A stretch of DNA of 64,000 bases from UBA1447 sp002329225 (GCA_050946835.1 JBMNVN010000001.1:124001-188000); one strand, 5' to 3'. Positions 25,597-34,538 are shown, counted from the stretch's first letter. Made by a program: numbers and translations. Notes: generated by a model from the letters alone, not told the origin.

Positions 25597-26178
25597 CTAT
25601 CTTTTTGTCAATACTTTATCTATCAAGCCGTATTCAAGGGCTTCTTCAGCCGACATATAAAAGTTTCTGTCGGTATCTTTTTCAATAACCTCAAGGGGTT
25701 TCCCGGTGTTTTCCGCCAGGATTTTGTTGAGCCTGTGCTTGATTCTGACAATCTGGTCGGCTTCGATTTTTATGTCGGTTGCCTGACCTCTGGCGCCGCC
25801 CAGGGGTTGGTGAATCATCATCTCGCTGTTGGCCAGGGCAAAACGTTTGCCCGGAGCACCGGCGGCAAGCAGAAAAGCGCCCATGGAAGCCGCCATACCC
25901 ATGCAGATGGTGGACACGTCGCATTTAATATACTGCATTGTGTCATAAATAGCAAAGCCTGCGGTTACCGAACCGCCCGGGCTGTTGATGTAAAGGCTTA
26001 TGTCTTTTTCAGGGTCCTGACCTTCCAGAAAAAGCAGCTGTGCCACCACAAGGCTGGCGGTAACATCGTTGACTTCATCGGAAAGCATAATAATTCTGTC
26101 ATTGAGCAGACGGGAAAAAATGTCGTACGAGCGCTCGCCTCTATTGGTTTGTTCGATAACATACGGTACCAGTGCCAT
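25597..26178 (-). CDS. clpP: ClpP protease subunit with Asn at the catalytic Asp position
   Basis: 193 residues, normal length. Ser98 (MGMAASMGAF) and His123 (MMIHQPLGG) of the triad are in place. The third member, Asp172 in Bacillus (DTDRDNF), reads DTDRNFYM here, so residue 172 is Asn (codon AAC at 25663-25665). Listeria ClpP1 is a known case with Asn at this position and weak activity alone. ClpP forms the 14-subunit chamber used by ClpX. It lies between tig and clpX, the usual bacterial order tig-clpP-clpX. No second clpP is in this window. Confidence 0.95.
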   Translation of the reverse strand: MALVPYVIEQTNRGERSYDIFSRLLNDRIIMLSDEVNDVTASLVVAQLLFLEGQDPEKDISLYINSPGGSVTAGFAIYDTMQYIKCDVSTICMGMAASMGAFLLAAGAPGKRFALANSEMMIHQPLGGARGQATDIKIEADQIVRIKHRLNKILAENTGKPLEVIEKDTDRNFYMSAEEALEYGLIDKVLTKR

Positions 26179-26207
26179 AAAAATACCTCCTTAATTCTGC
26201 GCCGTTT

Positions 26208-27707
26208 TTACTCCTCTTTAGCGGGAGTATCTTTCTTTGTTTTTGCAGTCTTCTTTTCAGCCGCAGGTTCTTTTTCAGCTGCCGCAGTCTTCTTTGTTGC
26301 AGGAGCTTTTTTCTTTTCAGCCGGAGTTTCTTCTTTTTCGGTTGCCGCCTTTTTAGCAGTCTTTTTTTCCGTTTTTTCTTTATCTTCAGTTTTTGCCGCC
26401 TTTTTCTTTGCAGGAGCTTTAGGCGCCTGAGCCGTATTAACGGCGTTTGCCAAGACAAAGTCTGCGGCCTTTTTGCGGAGAACATCACCTTTGACGGTTT
26501 CTTCCGCAATAATCTCTTTTATTTTCTCTACCTCAAGTTTGTAGGTTTCCGCCATATTTTTGTATTCTTCTTCAAAATCGCTTTCTTCCGCCGTCAGGTT
26601 TTCCAGAGCGGCAACTTTATCCAGAGCAAGGGATAAGGTTACCTGCCTTCTTGCCGTCTCCAGCATCTGTGCATCAAAAGTATCTCTGTCCAGACCGGTA
26701 TACATAAGGTATGAGTCCAAATCCGCACCCTGGTGAGAAAGTCTGTGGCTGAAATCATCCGTATTCTCTTTTGCGCGTTTTTCAAACATCACCTCGGGAA
26801 TTTCGCCCATAACGTGATCGACCAGCGCCCCTAAAACCTGTTCCTCAAAAACTCTCTCCGCATCCTGTTTTTTACGGTCGCCGATTTCTTCCGCAATACC
26901 TTTTCTCATCTCGGCAACCGTTTCGTAATCCCCGACATCTTTGGCAAATTCGTCATCCGCTTCAGGGAGTTCTTTATACTTTATTTCATGGAGCTTAACT
27001 TTAAACACAGCCGCTTTACCCGCCAACTCGGGAGTATATTCTTCGGGGAAGGTAACGTTGACATCAAAATCTTCGCCGGCTTTATGACCGATAATCTGAT
27101 CTTCGAAGCCGGGAATGAAACTGCCGGAACCTAAGGTAAGGCTGTAATTTTCCGCCTTGCCGCCCTCAAAGGCGACTCCGTCAACAAAGCCCTCAAAGTC
27201 AATAACCGTAATATCGTCCGTCTTTGCCGCTCTGTCGTCAGCGGTGAGAATCCTTGCATTCCTTTCACGCAGGCGTTCGACTTCCGCATCCACTTCACTT
27301 TCGCCGACTTCGGTATCGGGCTTTTCAGCCTGTATTCCCTTATAGAGAGCCAGCTCAATTTCGGGCATGGTGACAACCTTGACGGAAAAATGCAGTCCGT
27401 CATCCCCAACGCTCTTTAAATCAAAATCGTAGGGGTTGTCCACCGCTTTTATCCCGCCTTTTTCATAAGCGTCGGCTATAAGGTCGGGGAAAAGCAGTTC
27501 AATGGCATCATCGTAGAAAACATCTTTTCCGTAAGCTTTTTCTACAAGATTCAGCGGCGCTTTACCCTTACGGAAGCCGGGAATAGTAATGCTTTTTTTT
27601 CTTCTGTTGAAAACTTTAATGACGGCCGCTCTGAAATCTTCAGCGCTGACCTGAATTTCCAACTCCGTGACATTGGTGTCTACCTTGTTGCATGACTTAA
27701 GGCTCAT
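26208..27707 (-). CDS. tig: trigger factor with lysine-rich C-terminal tail
   Basis: 499 residues against about 430 for the family. The N-terminal ribosome-binding domain has the GFRKGKAPL signature near residue 45, the FKBP-type domain is at about 155-245, and the helical substrate-binding domain ends near 425. Residues 426-499 are an extra low-complexity tail with 24 Lys, 19 Ala and 12 Glu in 74 residues. Trigger factor is the first chaperone to meet new chains at the ribosome exit. It heads tig-clpP-clpX, with GGAGG before the ATG. The tail resembles histone-H1-like or rRNA-binding tails, so extra RNA contact is possible. Confidence 0.95.
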   Translation of the reverse strand: MSLKSCNKVDTNVTELEIQVSAEDFRAAVIKVFNRRKKSITIPGFRKGKAPLNLVEKAYGKDVFYDDAIELLFPDLIADAYEKGGIKAVDNPYDFDLKSVGDDGLHFSVKVVTMPEIELALYKGIQAEKPDTEVGESEVDAEVERLRERNARILTADDRAAKTDDITVIDFEGFVDGVAFEGGKAENYSLTLGSGSFIPGFEDQIIGHKAGEDFDVNVTFPEEYTPELAGKAAVFKVKLHEIKYKELPEADDEFAKDVGDYETVAEMRKGIAEEIGDRKKQDAERVFEEQVLGALVDHVMGEIPEVMFEKRAKENTDDFSHRLSHQGADLDSYLMYTGLDRDTFDAQMLETARRQVTLSLALDKVAALENLTAEESDFEEEYKNMAETYKLEVEKIKEIIAEETVKGDVLRKKAADFVLANAVNTAQAPKAPAKKKAAKTEDKEKTEKKTAKKAATEKEETPAEKKKAPATKKTAAAEKEPAAEKKTAKTKKDTPAKEE

Positions 27708-27752
27708 TCAAATTTCCTCCTATTTTCGCCTTGCTCGGCGATTAACTGCGAC

Positions 27753-27781
27753 ATTATACCAGAACAGCATGTTGATTTCCA
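27753..27781 (-). promoter_or_regulatory. extended -10 promoter of tig-clpP-clpX
   Basis: TATAAT (27753-27758) preceded by TGG, that is an extended -10; the -35 region TGGAAA (27776-27781) is weak. Confidence 0.65.
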
Positions 27782-27818
27782 GCACTTTTAAGCGGAAACA
27801 TGCATATGACAAGCAAAC

Positions 27819-28511
27819 TCAATACTTTTCTATAAGCTTCGGGCAAAACTCTAAAAAATCCGCCGAAATAAGTTTGAAACCGATGCCCTCCCATTGAAAG
27901 TCCGTGTAATCAGGGAGGGATACGGCGTGAAGATGTCCGAAGTAGCAGCGTTTAATCCCTCTTTTTACAAGCACCTCGGCTATATCGGGGCAAACAATGT
28001 CCCCCTGTACGGGCGGGTAATGCAAAAACACTATATCTTCACCGGAAAGACTTTCGGCAAAATCCAAAGACGCACGCAGACGGCCCGCCTCCCTTGCCAA
28101 AACCTTTATATCCTGCTCATCTTCGGCTTCCGGGGCCCAGCCCCTTGTGCCGCAAACACAGACCGGGCCGGTTTGAAAGGCGTTGTTGTGGACTATGCCG
28201 ATGGAATCCAGACCGTTGGCGGCTAAAAAGTTTTCCATTTTTGTTTTGCTGTTCCACCAATAATCGTGGTTGCCTTTAATAAGGAGTTTTTGCCCCGGCA
28301 AAGAATGCAAAAACCTGAAATCGGGCAGGGCTTCTTCCAGAGTCATACCCCAGGAGATATCCCCGGCGATGACAACCGTGTCTTCCTCCTTAACAAGGGC
28401 ACGCCAGTTTTTCTCAAGTTTTTTTTCAAAACCCGCCCAGCCCTGAAAGACCGCCATGGGCTTGTCGGTACCGAAAGACAGATGTGTATCCGCTATTGCA
28501 AAAAGTGACAT
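27819..28511 (-). CDS. calcineurin-like metallophosphoesterase
   Basis: 230 residues. The five metal-site motifs of the superfamily are present: DTHLSFG near 8, GDISWG near 50, GNHDYWW near 79, the FLHYPP motif near 166 and GHLHAVS near 197. This subgroup is widespread in Firmicutes without a known substrate. It lies between thrC and tig on the same strand. The reaction, most likely on a phosphoester or nucleotide, cannot be told from the sequence. Confidence 0.85.
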   Translation of the reverse strand: MSLFAIADTHLSFGTDKPMAVFQGWAGFEKKLEKNWRALVKEEDTVVIAGDISWGMTLEEALPDFRFLHSLPGQKLLIKGNHDYWWNSKTKMENFLAANGLDSIGIVHNNAFQTGPVCVCGTRGWAPEAEDEQDIKVLAREAGRLRASLDFAESLSGEDIVFLHYPPVQGDIVCPDIAEVLVKRGIKRCYFGHLHAVSLPDYTDFQWEGIGFKLISADFLEFCPKLIEKY

Positions 28512-28547
28512 GAAAGCCCCTTTCCCGTGAATTCATTTTGCCAGAAA

Positions 28548-30041
28548 CTAAATGCCCAACATTTCCAAAACGGCGTTTTTCATATCCCCCGTTGCGCAGC
28601 AATTGTCAAAACGGATTTTCTTTTCTTCCAAGCCTTTAAGCTGATGCGGGCAGTTCACGCCCGTGAGTTCCTCCAGAGTTTTAAGCATTTCAAATTCATC
28701 TTCGCCGACTGCGGAGGGATTTAAAGCTTCAAGCACACTGGCGCTGAATTTGAAAGGCGAGGCTGTGGAAGCAATCACTGCGGGTGTGCCGTCCCCCGTT
28801 TCGTGGCGGTAATCCTCATAAACCTTTACCGCTACCGCCGTATGGGTGTCGCACAAATATCCCCGATTTTTAAATGTACGGGCTATGGTCTCTTTTGTCT
28901 GCCCGTCATCACAGTAACCGGCGGCAAAAGAGTCTTTAATTTTTTCTTCAACGCCTTGGCTTACATTGTAACTGCCTTTTGTAACAAGCCCGTTCATAAG
29001 GGATTTAATATAGGCGTCGTCCATATCCGCCAAAAGGTAAAGAAGGCGTTCCAGATTGCTGGAAACAAGAATATCCATAGAGGGGGAAATGGTGGTATAA
29101 AAACGGCGCCTGCTGTCATAGGTACCGGTTTTAATGAACTCGGTCAGTACATTGTTGGAGTTTGACGCACAAATGAGTTTGTTCACCGGTACGCCCATTT
29201 TTTTCGCATAGTAGGCGGCCAGGATGTTGCCGAAGTTACCCGTAGGTACAACAATATTTATTTTATCACCGAGGTTTATGTTTTTCTTTGCAACAAGGTC
29301 GCAATAGGCGGATATGTAATAAACGATTTGCGGCACAAGCCTGCCCCAGTTAATTGAGTTGGCGGAAGAGAACATGGCGTTTTTCTCTTTTAATCTTTCG
29401 CCCAAGGCTTTATCCGTAAAGATGGCCTTTACTCCGTTTTGAGCGTCATCAAAATTGCCTTCAATGGCGCAGACGGCTACATTTGCACCCTCCTGGGTGG
29501 TCATTTGCAGTTTCTGCATGGGACTTACCCCCCGGTCGGGATAGAAAACCATAATTTTAGTACCCGCAACGTCTTTAAAACCTTCAAGGGCGGCCTTGCC
29601 GGTATCCCCCGAGGTGGCAACCAGAATAACAATCTCTTTACCGGGTACGGCTTTTTCCGCCGATACGTTCAGCAAATACGGGAGAAGCTGCAGCGCCATA
29701 TCCTTAAATGCGCAGGTAGGGCCTTTCCAAAGTTCGAGCACATGCACATTGTCATAAAGTTTTTTCAGCGGCGCCACTTCAGGGTCGCTGAATTTGCCCG
29801 ACGCATAGGCTCCCGAAACACAGCGGGATATTTCTTCGGCGCTGAAATCCGTTAAGTACATTGAAAGTACGGCTTCCGCCCTTTGCACATAATTCTTTTT
29901 CACAAGGGATTTCAAATCTTCAACAGAGAGCTGCGGTATGCTTACCGGCAGAAAGAGCCCGCCCTCGGAAGAAATCCCCTCGGAAATAGCCTGAGATGCG
30001 GGAACTTTTACTCCGCTGTTTCTTGTGCTTGTGTAAACCAT
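28548..30041 (-). CDS. thrC: threonine synthase
   Basis: 497 residues, the long form. PLP-binding Lys is in GPTCAFKDMALQLLPYL near residue 115; the phosphate cradle VATSGDTGKAALEGF follows. The N-terminal MVYTSTRNSGVKV and SEGGLF-type start is typical of this fold type II enzyme. It converts O-phosphohomoserine to threonine. AAGGGGAG precedes the ATG. No T-box or other long leader fits in the 49-base gap to yraN. Confidence 0.95.
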   Translation of the reverse strand: MVYTSTRNSGVKVPASQAISEGISSEGGLFLPVSIPQLSVEDLKSLVKKNYVQRAEAVLSMYLTDFSAEEISRCVSGAYASGKFSDPEVAPLKKLYDNVHVLELWKGPTCAFKDMALQLLPYLLNVSAEKAVPGKEIVILVATSGDTGKAALEGFKDVAGTKIMVFYPDRGVSPMQKLQMTTQEGANVAVCAIEGNFDDAQNGVKAIFTDKALGERLKEKNAMFSSANSINWGRLVPQIVYYISAYCDLVAKKNINLGDKINIVVPTGNFGNILAAYYAKKMGVPVNKLICASNSNNVLTEFIKTGTYDSRRRFYTTISPSMDILVSSNLERLLYLLADMDDAYIKSLMNGLVTKGSYNVSQGVEEKIKDSFAAGYCDDGQTKETIARTFKNRGYLCDTHTAVAVKVYEDYRHETGDGTPAVIASTASPFKFSASVLEALNPSAVGEDEFEMLKTLEELTGVNCPHQLKGLEEKKIRFDNCCATGDMKNAVLEMLGI

Positions 30042-30090
30042 ATTTCTCCCCTTACAAGTTGCATTTTTTTATAAATCCGAACCGATTGCC

Positions 30091-30456
30091 TTACAACAGA
30101 CTTTCAAAGGCGTTTTTTATATGATTGATTTTGTCAAGCGAGCCGTCCGCCTTTAAATAAACTTCTATAACGTCAAAACGGGGCTGCAGTTCGGGCCTGT
30201 GTTTTTGCAGATATGCCGCCGCAACGCCGCAGATTTTTTTCTGTTTTTGCAGGCTTACCGCCTCAGCCGGGGTAGCCAGCGCACCCTCCGTGCGGGTTTT
30301 TACCTCAACAAAAAATATATATTCTTCATCGCCGGCAATAATATCCACTTCGCCATAGCGGTTGCTCACATTTGCGGCAAAAATTTGAAAACCCGAATCC
30401 CTCAAATACCGTGCCGCAAAGACCTCGCCTCTGGCTCCGGTCAGACTTTTGTCCAT
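30091..30456 (-). CDS. YraN-family (UPF0102) nuclease-like protein
   Basis: 121 residues. Endonuclease-like fold motifs: GARGEVFAARYLRD at the start, RYGEVDIIAGDEEYIFFVEVKTR in the middle, where the Glu-Asp ... Glu-x-Lys set forms a PD-(D/E)xK-type site. Function is unproved. Placed between rnhB and thrC; the rnhB-yraN order is very common in bacteria. Confidence 0.9.
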   Translation of the reverse strand: MDKSLTGARGEVFAARYLRDSGFQIFAANVSNRYGEVDIIAGDEEYIFFVEVKTRTEGALATPAEAVSLQKQKKICGVAAAYLQKHRPELQPRFDVIEVYLKADGSLDKINHIKNAFESLL

Positions 30457-30471
30457 TATACACTCCCGAAA

Positions 30472-31089
30472 CTATTTCTTTATATACTTCGCTCTGTCAA
30501 AGTTCTTCAAAAACGTTTTACGGTGAACCGGGGAAGGGCCGAAAAGGGCAAGCTTTTCGTAATGCAGGGCTGTACCGTAACCCTTATGACGGGCGAACTC
30601 GTATTGAGGGTATCGGCTGTCCAACTCCAACATAAGCCTGTCCCTGCTGACCTTTGCAAGTATTGATGCCGCGGCGATTGAGGCGCTTAAAGCGTCGCCC
30701 CCCGTAAGGGCTTTACCGGGAATATCCAATTCCGGCATTTTGTTGCCGTCTACCAAAGCGCAGTCCGCTTTAACGGCAAGGCCTTCCACCGCCCGCTTCA
30801 TTGCCAGCATACTTGCCTGAAGAATGTTAAGGCGGTCAATTTCTTCTTCCGTAGCCTGTGCAATACAATATGCAACGGCTTTTTCACGGATAAGGTCAAA
30901 TAAAGCGTCTCTTTTTTTAGCCGAAAGTTTTTTCGAATCATTCAGGCCCTGAATATCGCAGGAGGGCGGCAGGATTACCGCAGCGGCAAAAACCGGCCCC
31001 GCCAAAGGGCCCCGCCCCGCTTCGTCAACTCCGCAAGGGTTTAAAAAGCCCCGCTCCGCAGCCATATTCTCATAACGATACCAATCCAT
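30472..31089 (-). CDS. rnhB: ribonuclease HII
   Basis: 205 residues. GVDEAGRGPLAGP with catalytic Asp22 and Glu23, a LVDGNKMP motif near 112, and SILAKVSRDRLM near 145 are all present. RNase HII removes ribonucleotides from DNA and cleaves RNA in hybrids. It follows rbgA by 29 bases and precedes yraN by 15 bases; rbgA-rnhB is the Bacillus ylqF-rnhB order. Confidence 0.96.
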   Translation of the reverse strand: MDWYRYENMAAERGFLNPCGVDEAGRGPLAGPVFAAAVILPPSCDIQGLNDSKKLSAKKRDALFDLIREKAVAYCIAQATEEEIDRLNILQASMLAMKRAVEGLAVKADCALVDGNKMPELDIPGKALTGGDALSASIAAASILAKVSRDRLMLELDSRYPQYEFARHKGYGTALHYEKLALFGPSPVHRKTFLKNFDRAKYIKK

Positions 31090-31118
31090 TTTTCACCTGT
31101 AAAAAGTTTTCGGGGTAA

Positions 31119-31982
31119 TCAGGGTCTTTCCAATGTAATTTTTCCCAACTTGCCGCCTCTGAACTCATCTAAAAGCGTCACGGCGGCTCTGAGTGTGTCC
31201 GTTTCGCCCCCGCCTAAAAGCATCCCTCTGCGCCGGGCAACAGCTTCCAGCAAATCATGTTCCGTGCTCTGCTGAGGGTCTTCAACCCCGTAACGCCCAG
31301 CAATACGCTCGGGATAAGCTGTTTTTAAAACCTTGAGCAGGTGCAAAGCCAGCCATTCAACATCTAAAATCTCATCTTTTACCGAACCGATAAAGGCAAG
31401 CTTTTTGCCCGCTTCGGGGTCTTCAAACTTGGGCCAAAGCATACCCGGGGTGTCGAGCAGCCGAATGCCGTCCCCGATATCAAACCACTGATTTTGGCGG
31501 GTTACACCCGGTTTGTCGGCGGCTTTAGCCTTGACTTTGCCGGCCATTCGGTTAATAAAAGTGGACTTCCCCGTATTGGGAATCCCGACCACCATTACGC
31601 TCAAGGGTTTGCCGACCATGCCCTTGGCTTTATTGGCGGCTATCACTTCACCGAGTTCCCGGCGGACAAGAGGTGCAAAGCGGTTTACGCCCTTACCGGA
31701 AGAACAGTTTACCGGGATTGCGCTGACCCCTTTTGCGGCATAGTGTTCCACCCAAAGTTTTGTAACGTTATCATCAGCCAAATCGCTTTTATTTAAAAGT
31801 ACGATTCTGGGTTTTGTGCCTATGAGGTTCAGAAGTTCCGGATTGCGGCTGCTTTTCGGCACCCGGGCATCCAGAATCTCGGCCACCAAATCCACCATAG
31901 GCAGGCTCGCTTTAATAAGCCTGCGGGTTTTTGCCATATGGCCGGGGAACCACTGCACATTCTGTTTTTGAAAATCGTTCAT
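31119..31982 (-). CDS. rbgA: ribosome biogenesis GTPase RbgA (YlqF), circularly permuted
   Basis: 287 residues. The start WFPGHMAKTRRLI is the family signature. GTPase motifs come in permuted order: G4 NKSDL near 58, G5-like SSGKG, then G1 GIPNTGKST near 152 and G3 DTPGML. RbgA acts in a late step of 50S assembly. The C-terminal RNA-binding helical domain is complete. Confidence 0.96.
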   Translation of the reverse strand: MNDFQKQNVQWFPGHMAKTRRLIKASLPMVDLVAEILDARVPKSSRNPELLNLIGTKPRIVLLNKSDLADDNVTKLWVEHYAAKGVSAIPVNCSSGKGVNRFAPLVRRELGEVIAANKAKGMVGKPLSVMVVGIPNTGKSTFINRMAGKVKAKAADKPGVTRQNQWFDIGDGIRLLDTPGMLWPKFEDPEAGKKLAFIGSVKDEILDVEWLALHLLKVLKTAYPERIAGRYGVEDPQQSTEHDLLEAVARRRGMLLGGGETDTLRAAVTLLDEFRGGKLGKITLERP

Positions 31983-32004
31983 TTATACCGCTCCGGCAAC
32001 CGGC

Positions 32005-32547
32005 TCACTTAACCTCCCAACTGTCCCTCGGGAAAACACGGCCGATTACCTTACCTAAGATATAGTTTTCATCCACAAAACCTATATCTTTAGTGCGGCT
32101 GTCCGTGGAATGGTGACGATTGTCACCCAAAACAAAAACCTTTCCCTCAGGCACCGTTAAGGGGAAATCCACATCATGCTTATCCGTGGTTTTGCCATTT
32201 ATATAAGGTTCCTGTATGACCTTGCCGTCCACAAAAACAAGGCCTCTTGCAAAATCTATATCCACCGTCTCCCCTTCCACGGCTATAACCCTTTTTACCA
32301 GCGACTCATGTAAAAAGTTCGGTTGGATAATGATAACGATGTCACCCCTTGCGGGCTCTTTCAAAACGGGTGAAACAAGCAGTTTATCCCCGTCGTGTAA
32401 AGTGGGTATCATGGAGGGGCCTACTACCCCCGCTACGCGGAAGAAAAAGGTGAACACAATCATTATTATGATTACGGCGGAAAAGATTATTGAGGCCATA
32501 TCATAAAGCAGTTGGTCAATTCTGGCTTTTATTGCGCTTAAAGACAT
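32005..32547 (-). CDS. lepB: type I signal peptidase, copy A
   Basis: 180 residues from ATG 32547, which has GGGAG eight bases upstream. One membrane anchor (about 20-40), then the catalytic Ser45 in GPSMIPTL and Lys85 in LVKRVIAV, with the GDNRHHSTDSR box near 140. It cuts signal peptides from exported proteins. It is a paralogue of the neighbouring gene. The N-terminus is shorter than that of copy B. Confidence 0.95.
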   Translation of the reverse strand: MSLSAIKARIDQLLYDMASIIFSAVIIIMIVFTFFFRVAGVVGPSMIPTLHDGDKLLVSPVLKEPARGDIVIIIQPNFLHESLVKRVIAVEGETVDIDFARGLVFVDGKVIQEPYINGKTTDKHDVDFPLTVPEGKVFVLGDNRHHSTDSRTKDIGFVDENYILGKVIGRVFPRDSWEVK

Positions 32548-32611
32548 ATAAAACACTCCCGTTTTAAGACTGGACTTTAATTATAAACCATTATCGGTGT
32601 AAATAAAAATA

Positions 32612-33220
32612 TTAATCGTAAGAAAAAGACGAATACTCGATATGCCAGCTTTTAAAAGGATAAAAGCGAAACCAGGCTCTGCCTAAAACATAGCGTTCAT
32701 CAATAAAACCGATACCGGAAGAACGGCTGTCTTTTGAATTGTTGCGGTTATCACCCATAACAAAGATTTTCCCTTCCGGCACAGTCAGGGGAAAAGATAC
32801 ATCAAAAAAGCGGTGTGTCGGCTCACTGATATACGGTTCGTTCAGCACCTTGCCGTTTATACTGACTTCTCTTTTTTGAAAATCTATATTTACAGTGTCC
32901 CCGCCCACGGCTATCACCCGTTTAATCAACGGTTCGCGTACCTCGTTTGGCTGGGTAATTACAACAATATCTCCCCGACGGGGTTTGGAAGTGAAGCCGG
33001 TTATAGCCACCCAATCACCGCTGTTCAGCGTGGGCACCATAGATGTTCCGTCCACCCCGACAGGGCGAAAAATAAAGGCAAAAAGCAAAAAAATAATAAA
33101 AACTGACCCCACCGCCGAATCTGTCCAGTCATACAACAGGCGCCAAATCAACGGTGCTTTTTTCTCATCCTCCGACCCTGAGGGGCTGAATTCTATCCAA
33201 TATTCCTCATTAACTCGCAC
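32612..33220 (-). CDS. lepB: type I signal peptidase, copy B
   Basis: 202 residues, GTG start at 33220. A 25-residue charged cytoplasmic stretch precedes one membrane anchor (about 35-52); catalytic Ser60 in DGTSMVPTL and Lys100 in LIKRVIAV; GDNRNNSKDSR box near 157. It is similar to copy A through the whole catalytic domain, so the two arose by tandem duplication. Both lie between rplS and rbgA, as sipS-type genes do in several Firmicutes. Confidence 0.95.
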   Translation of the reverse strand: MRVNEEYWIEFSPSGSEDEKKAPLIWRLLYDWTDSAVGSVFIIFLLFAFIFRPVGVDGTSMVPTLNSGDWVAITGFTSKPRRGDIVVITQPNEVREPLIKRVIAVGGDTVNIDFQKREVSINGKVLNEPYISEPTHRFFDVSFPLTVPEGKIFVMGDNRNNSKDSRSSGIGFIDERYVLGRAWFRFYPFKSWHIEYSSFSYD

Positions 33221-33252
33221 TTTTTCGCCTTCTTAACACCAAGTAAAATTAT

Positions 33253-33283
33253 GCCCGAAAGGGCAGACCAAAGTCTGCCCCTT
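33253..33283 (-). terminator. two mutually exclusive hairpins after rplS
   Basis: On the minus strand a strong stem (GGGGCAGAC with GTCTGCCC, loop TTTG) is followed directly by a smaller GCCC-TTTC-GGGC stem that shares the GCCC arm. There is no clean T-run, so it may act as a partial terminator or attenuator before lepB. Confidence 0.45.
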
Positions 33284-33314
33284 CAAAAAAATCAGTTTTG
33301 ACGATTCCCGGCAA

Positions 33315-33659
33315 TCAGCCGATCTTCTGCTTAACTTTGGCCGCCTTGCCCACTCTGCCGCGCAGATAGTAGAGTTTTGCTCTGCGAACCTTACCGGCGC
33401 GCACAAGTTCCGTTTTAACAATGTTGGGTGAATGGAAGGGGAAGACACGCTCCACACCCACGCCGTAGGAAAGACGCCTGACCGTGAAGGTTTCGGAAAC
33501 GCCGCTGCCGTTGCGGGCAATGACGGTGCCTTCAAAGACCTGAATTCTTTCCCTGTCGCCTTCGCGGATTTTCACATGAACCTTAACGGTATCACCGATA
33601 AGGGCCTTGGGAACTTCCTGCTTGATTTGATCTTCCGTAATTAATTTGAGAGCATCCAT
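33315..33659 (-). CDS. rplS: 50S ribosomal protein L19
   Basis: 114 residues. GDTVKVHVKIREGDRERIQVFEGTVIARNG and the C-terminal RRAKLYYLRGRVGKAAKVK are typical L19. It lies at the subunit interface. It has its own promoter and a roughly 105-base leader. Confidence 0.97.
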   Translation of the reverse strand: MDALKLITEDQIKQEVPKALIGDTVKVHVKIREGDRERIQVFEGTVIARNGSGVSETFTVRRLSYGVGVERVFPFHSPNIVKTELVRAGKVRRAKLYYLRGRVGKAAKVKQKIG

Positions 33660-33766
33660 TAGTTTTTCCTCCGATTTTTCAGACGTTCATAAGGTTTGGC
33701 CTCAGAGGAACATCAGCTTTAATGTTTAAGCATTAAACCCCGTCTTTTCATGACGGTAACAAATGC
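33660..33766 (-). ncRNA. candidate L19 leader
   Basis: The leader between promoter and rplS contains a CGTC-ATGAAAA-GACG hairpin and a second pairing around a conserved-looking TCCTCTGAGGCC segment. An L19 leader family is known at this position in Firmicutes; I cannot run the model match. Confidence 0.45.
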
Positions 33767-33772
33767 CGTGAC

Positions 33773-33801
33773 ATAATAGCATAAAGCATCTTGTGTTGCA
33801 A
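33773..33801 (-). promoter_or_regulatory. promoter of rplS
   Basis: TTGCAA (33796-33801), 17-base spacer ending in TGC, TATTAT (33773-33778), an extended -10. Confidence 0.75.
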
Positions 33802-33863
33802 GTATTTTTTTAATAATCCCGGTTATTTTTGGCAAAATTCCGTTCCGGCGGCCGAAAATGGCA

Positions 33864-34538
33864 CTATTCAAACGGCGAAAGGTCCGCTTTAAACAATTGT
33901 TTTCGAATAATGCAGGCGGCGGCAATTTCAATTCCCGACTGCTTTTCAAGAGCTTCTGAAAGCAGAAAGGGGTTAAGGTTGGCCGTGCTGCCGGCGGAAA
34001 GGGTTGCATCTATAAGAACATAATTGTTGTCGGTTTTTGCTTCAAACCGCTGAACGTGTTCGACTATGTTGACCTCTTTAAGCGTTTTACCCTTGCCTTT
34101 TTTTGCCGGCTTTTCGGCTATCAGTTCGCCCTTTTCAATCACTTCAAGAGCGGTTTCATAAAAAGCCTTTGCATCCGCCGCGGACAAAAACTCAAGTTCA
34201 AGGCGGTAGGAGGCATAGCGGATTGTTTTTGCCGCATCTTTAACAGGGCTTACATTGATTATTCTCAAACCTTCGGGCATAACCTTTGAAAGGGCCGCTT
34301 TAAGTTCTTCGCAGCTCATTTCCCCCTCAAGGCGCATATCCATACTCTCATTTTCACCCTCTATGCCCAAAGAGAGGGGCAGAGTGAAAGCTATATAGGG
34401 CTGAGGGTTAAACCCTTGGGTATACCAAACCGGCAGGCGTGCTCTTTTTACGGCACGGAGCATGGACCTGTAAAGGTCAAGGTGAGATATGTATTTTACA
34501 TTCCCGGTTTTTGAGAAAAACACCCTAACCTCTTGCAT
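33864..34538 (-). CDS. DUF2344 / TIGR03936 radical-SAM-associated protein
   Basis: 224 residues from ATG 34538, with GGAGGG seven bases upstream; the longer frame to 34580 lacks such a site. The N-terminal VRVFFSKTGNVKYISHLDLYRSMLRA and LPVWYTQGFNPQPYIAF are family hallmarks. The protein always travels with, or is fused to, the large B12-binding radical SAM protein encoded just upstream. The start overlaps that gene by 14 bases. Its biochemical role is not known. Confidence 0.9.
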   Translation of the reverse strand: MQEVRVFFSKTGNVKYISHLDLYRSMLRAVKRARLPVWYTQGFNPQPYIAFTLPLSLGIEGENESMDMRLEGEMSCEELKAALSKVMPEGLRIINVSPVKDAAKTIRYASYRLELEFLSAADAKAFYETALEVIEKGELIAEKPAKKGKGKTLKEVNIVEHVQRFEAKTDNNYVLIDATLSAGSTANLNPFLLSEALEKQSGIEIAAACIIRKQLFKADLSPFE

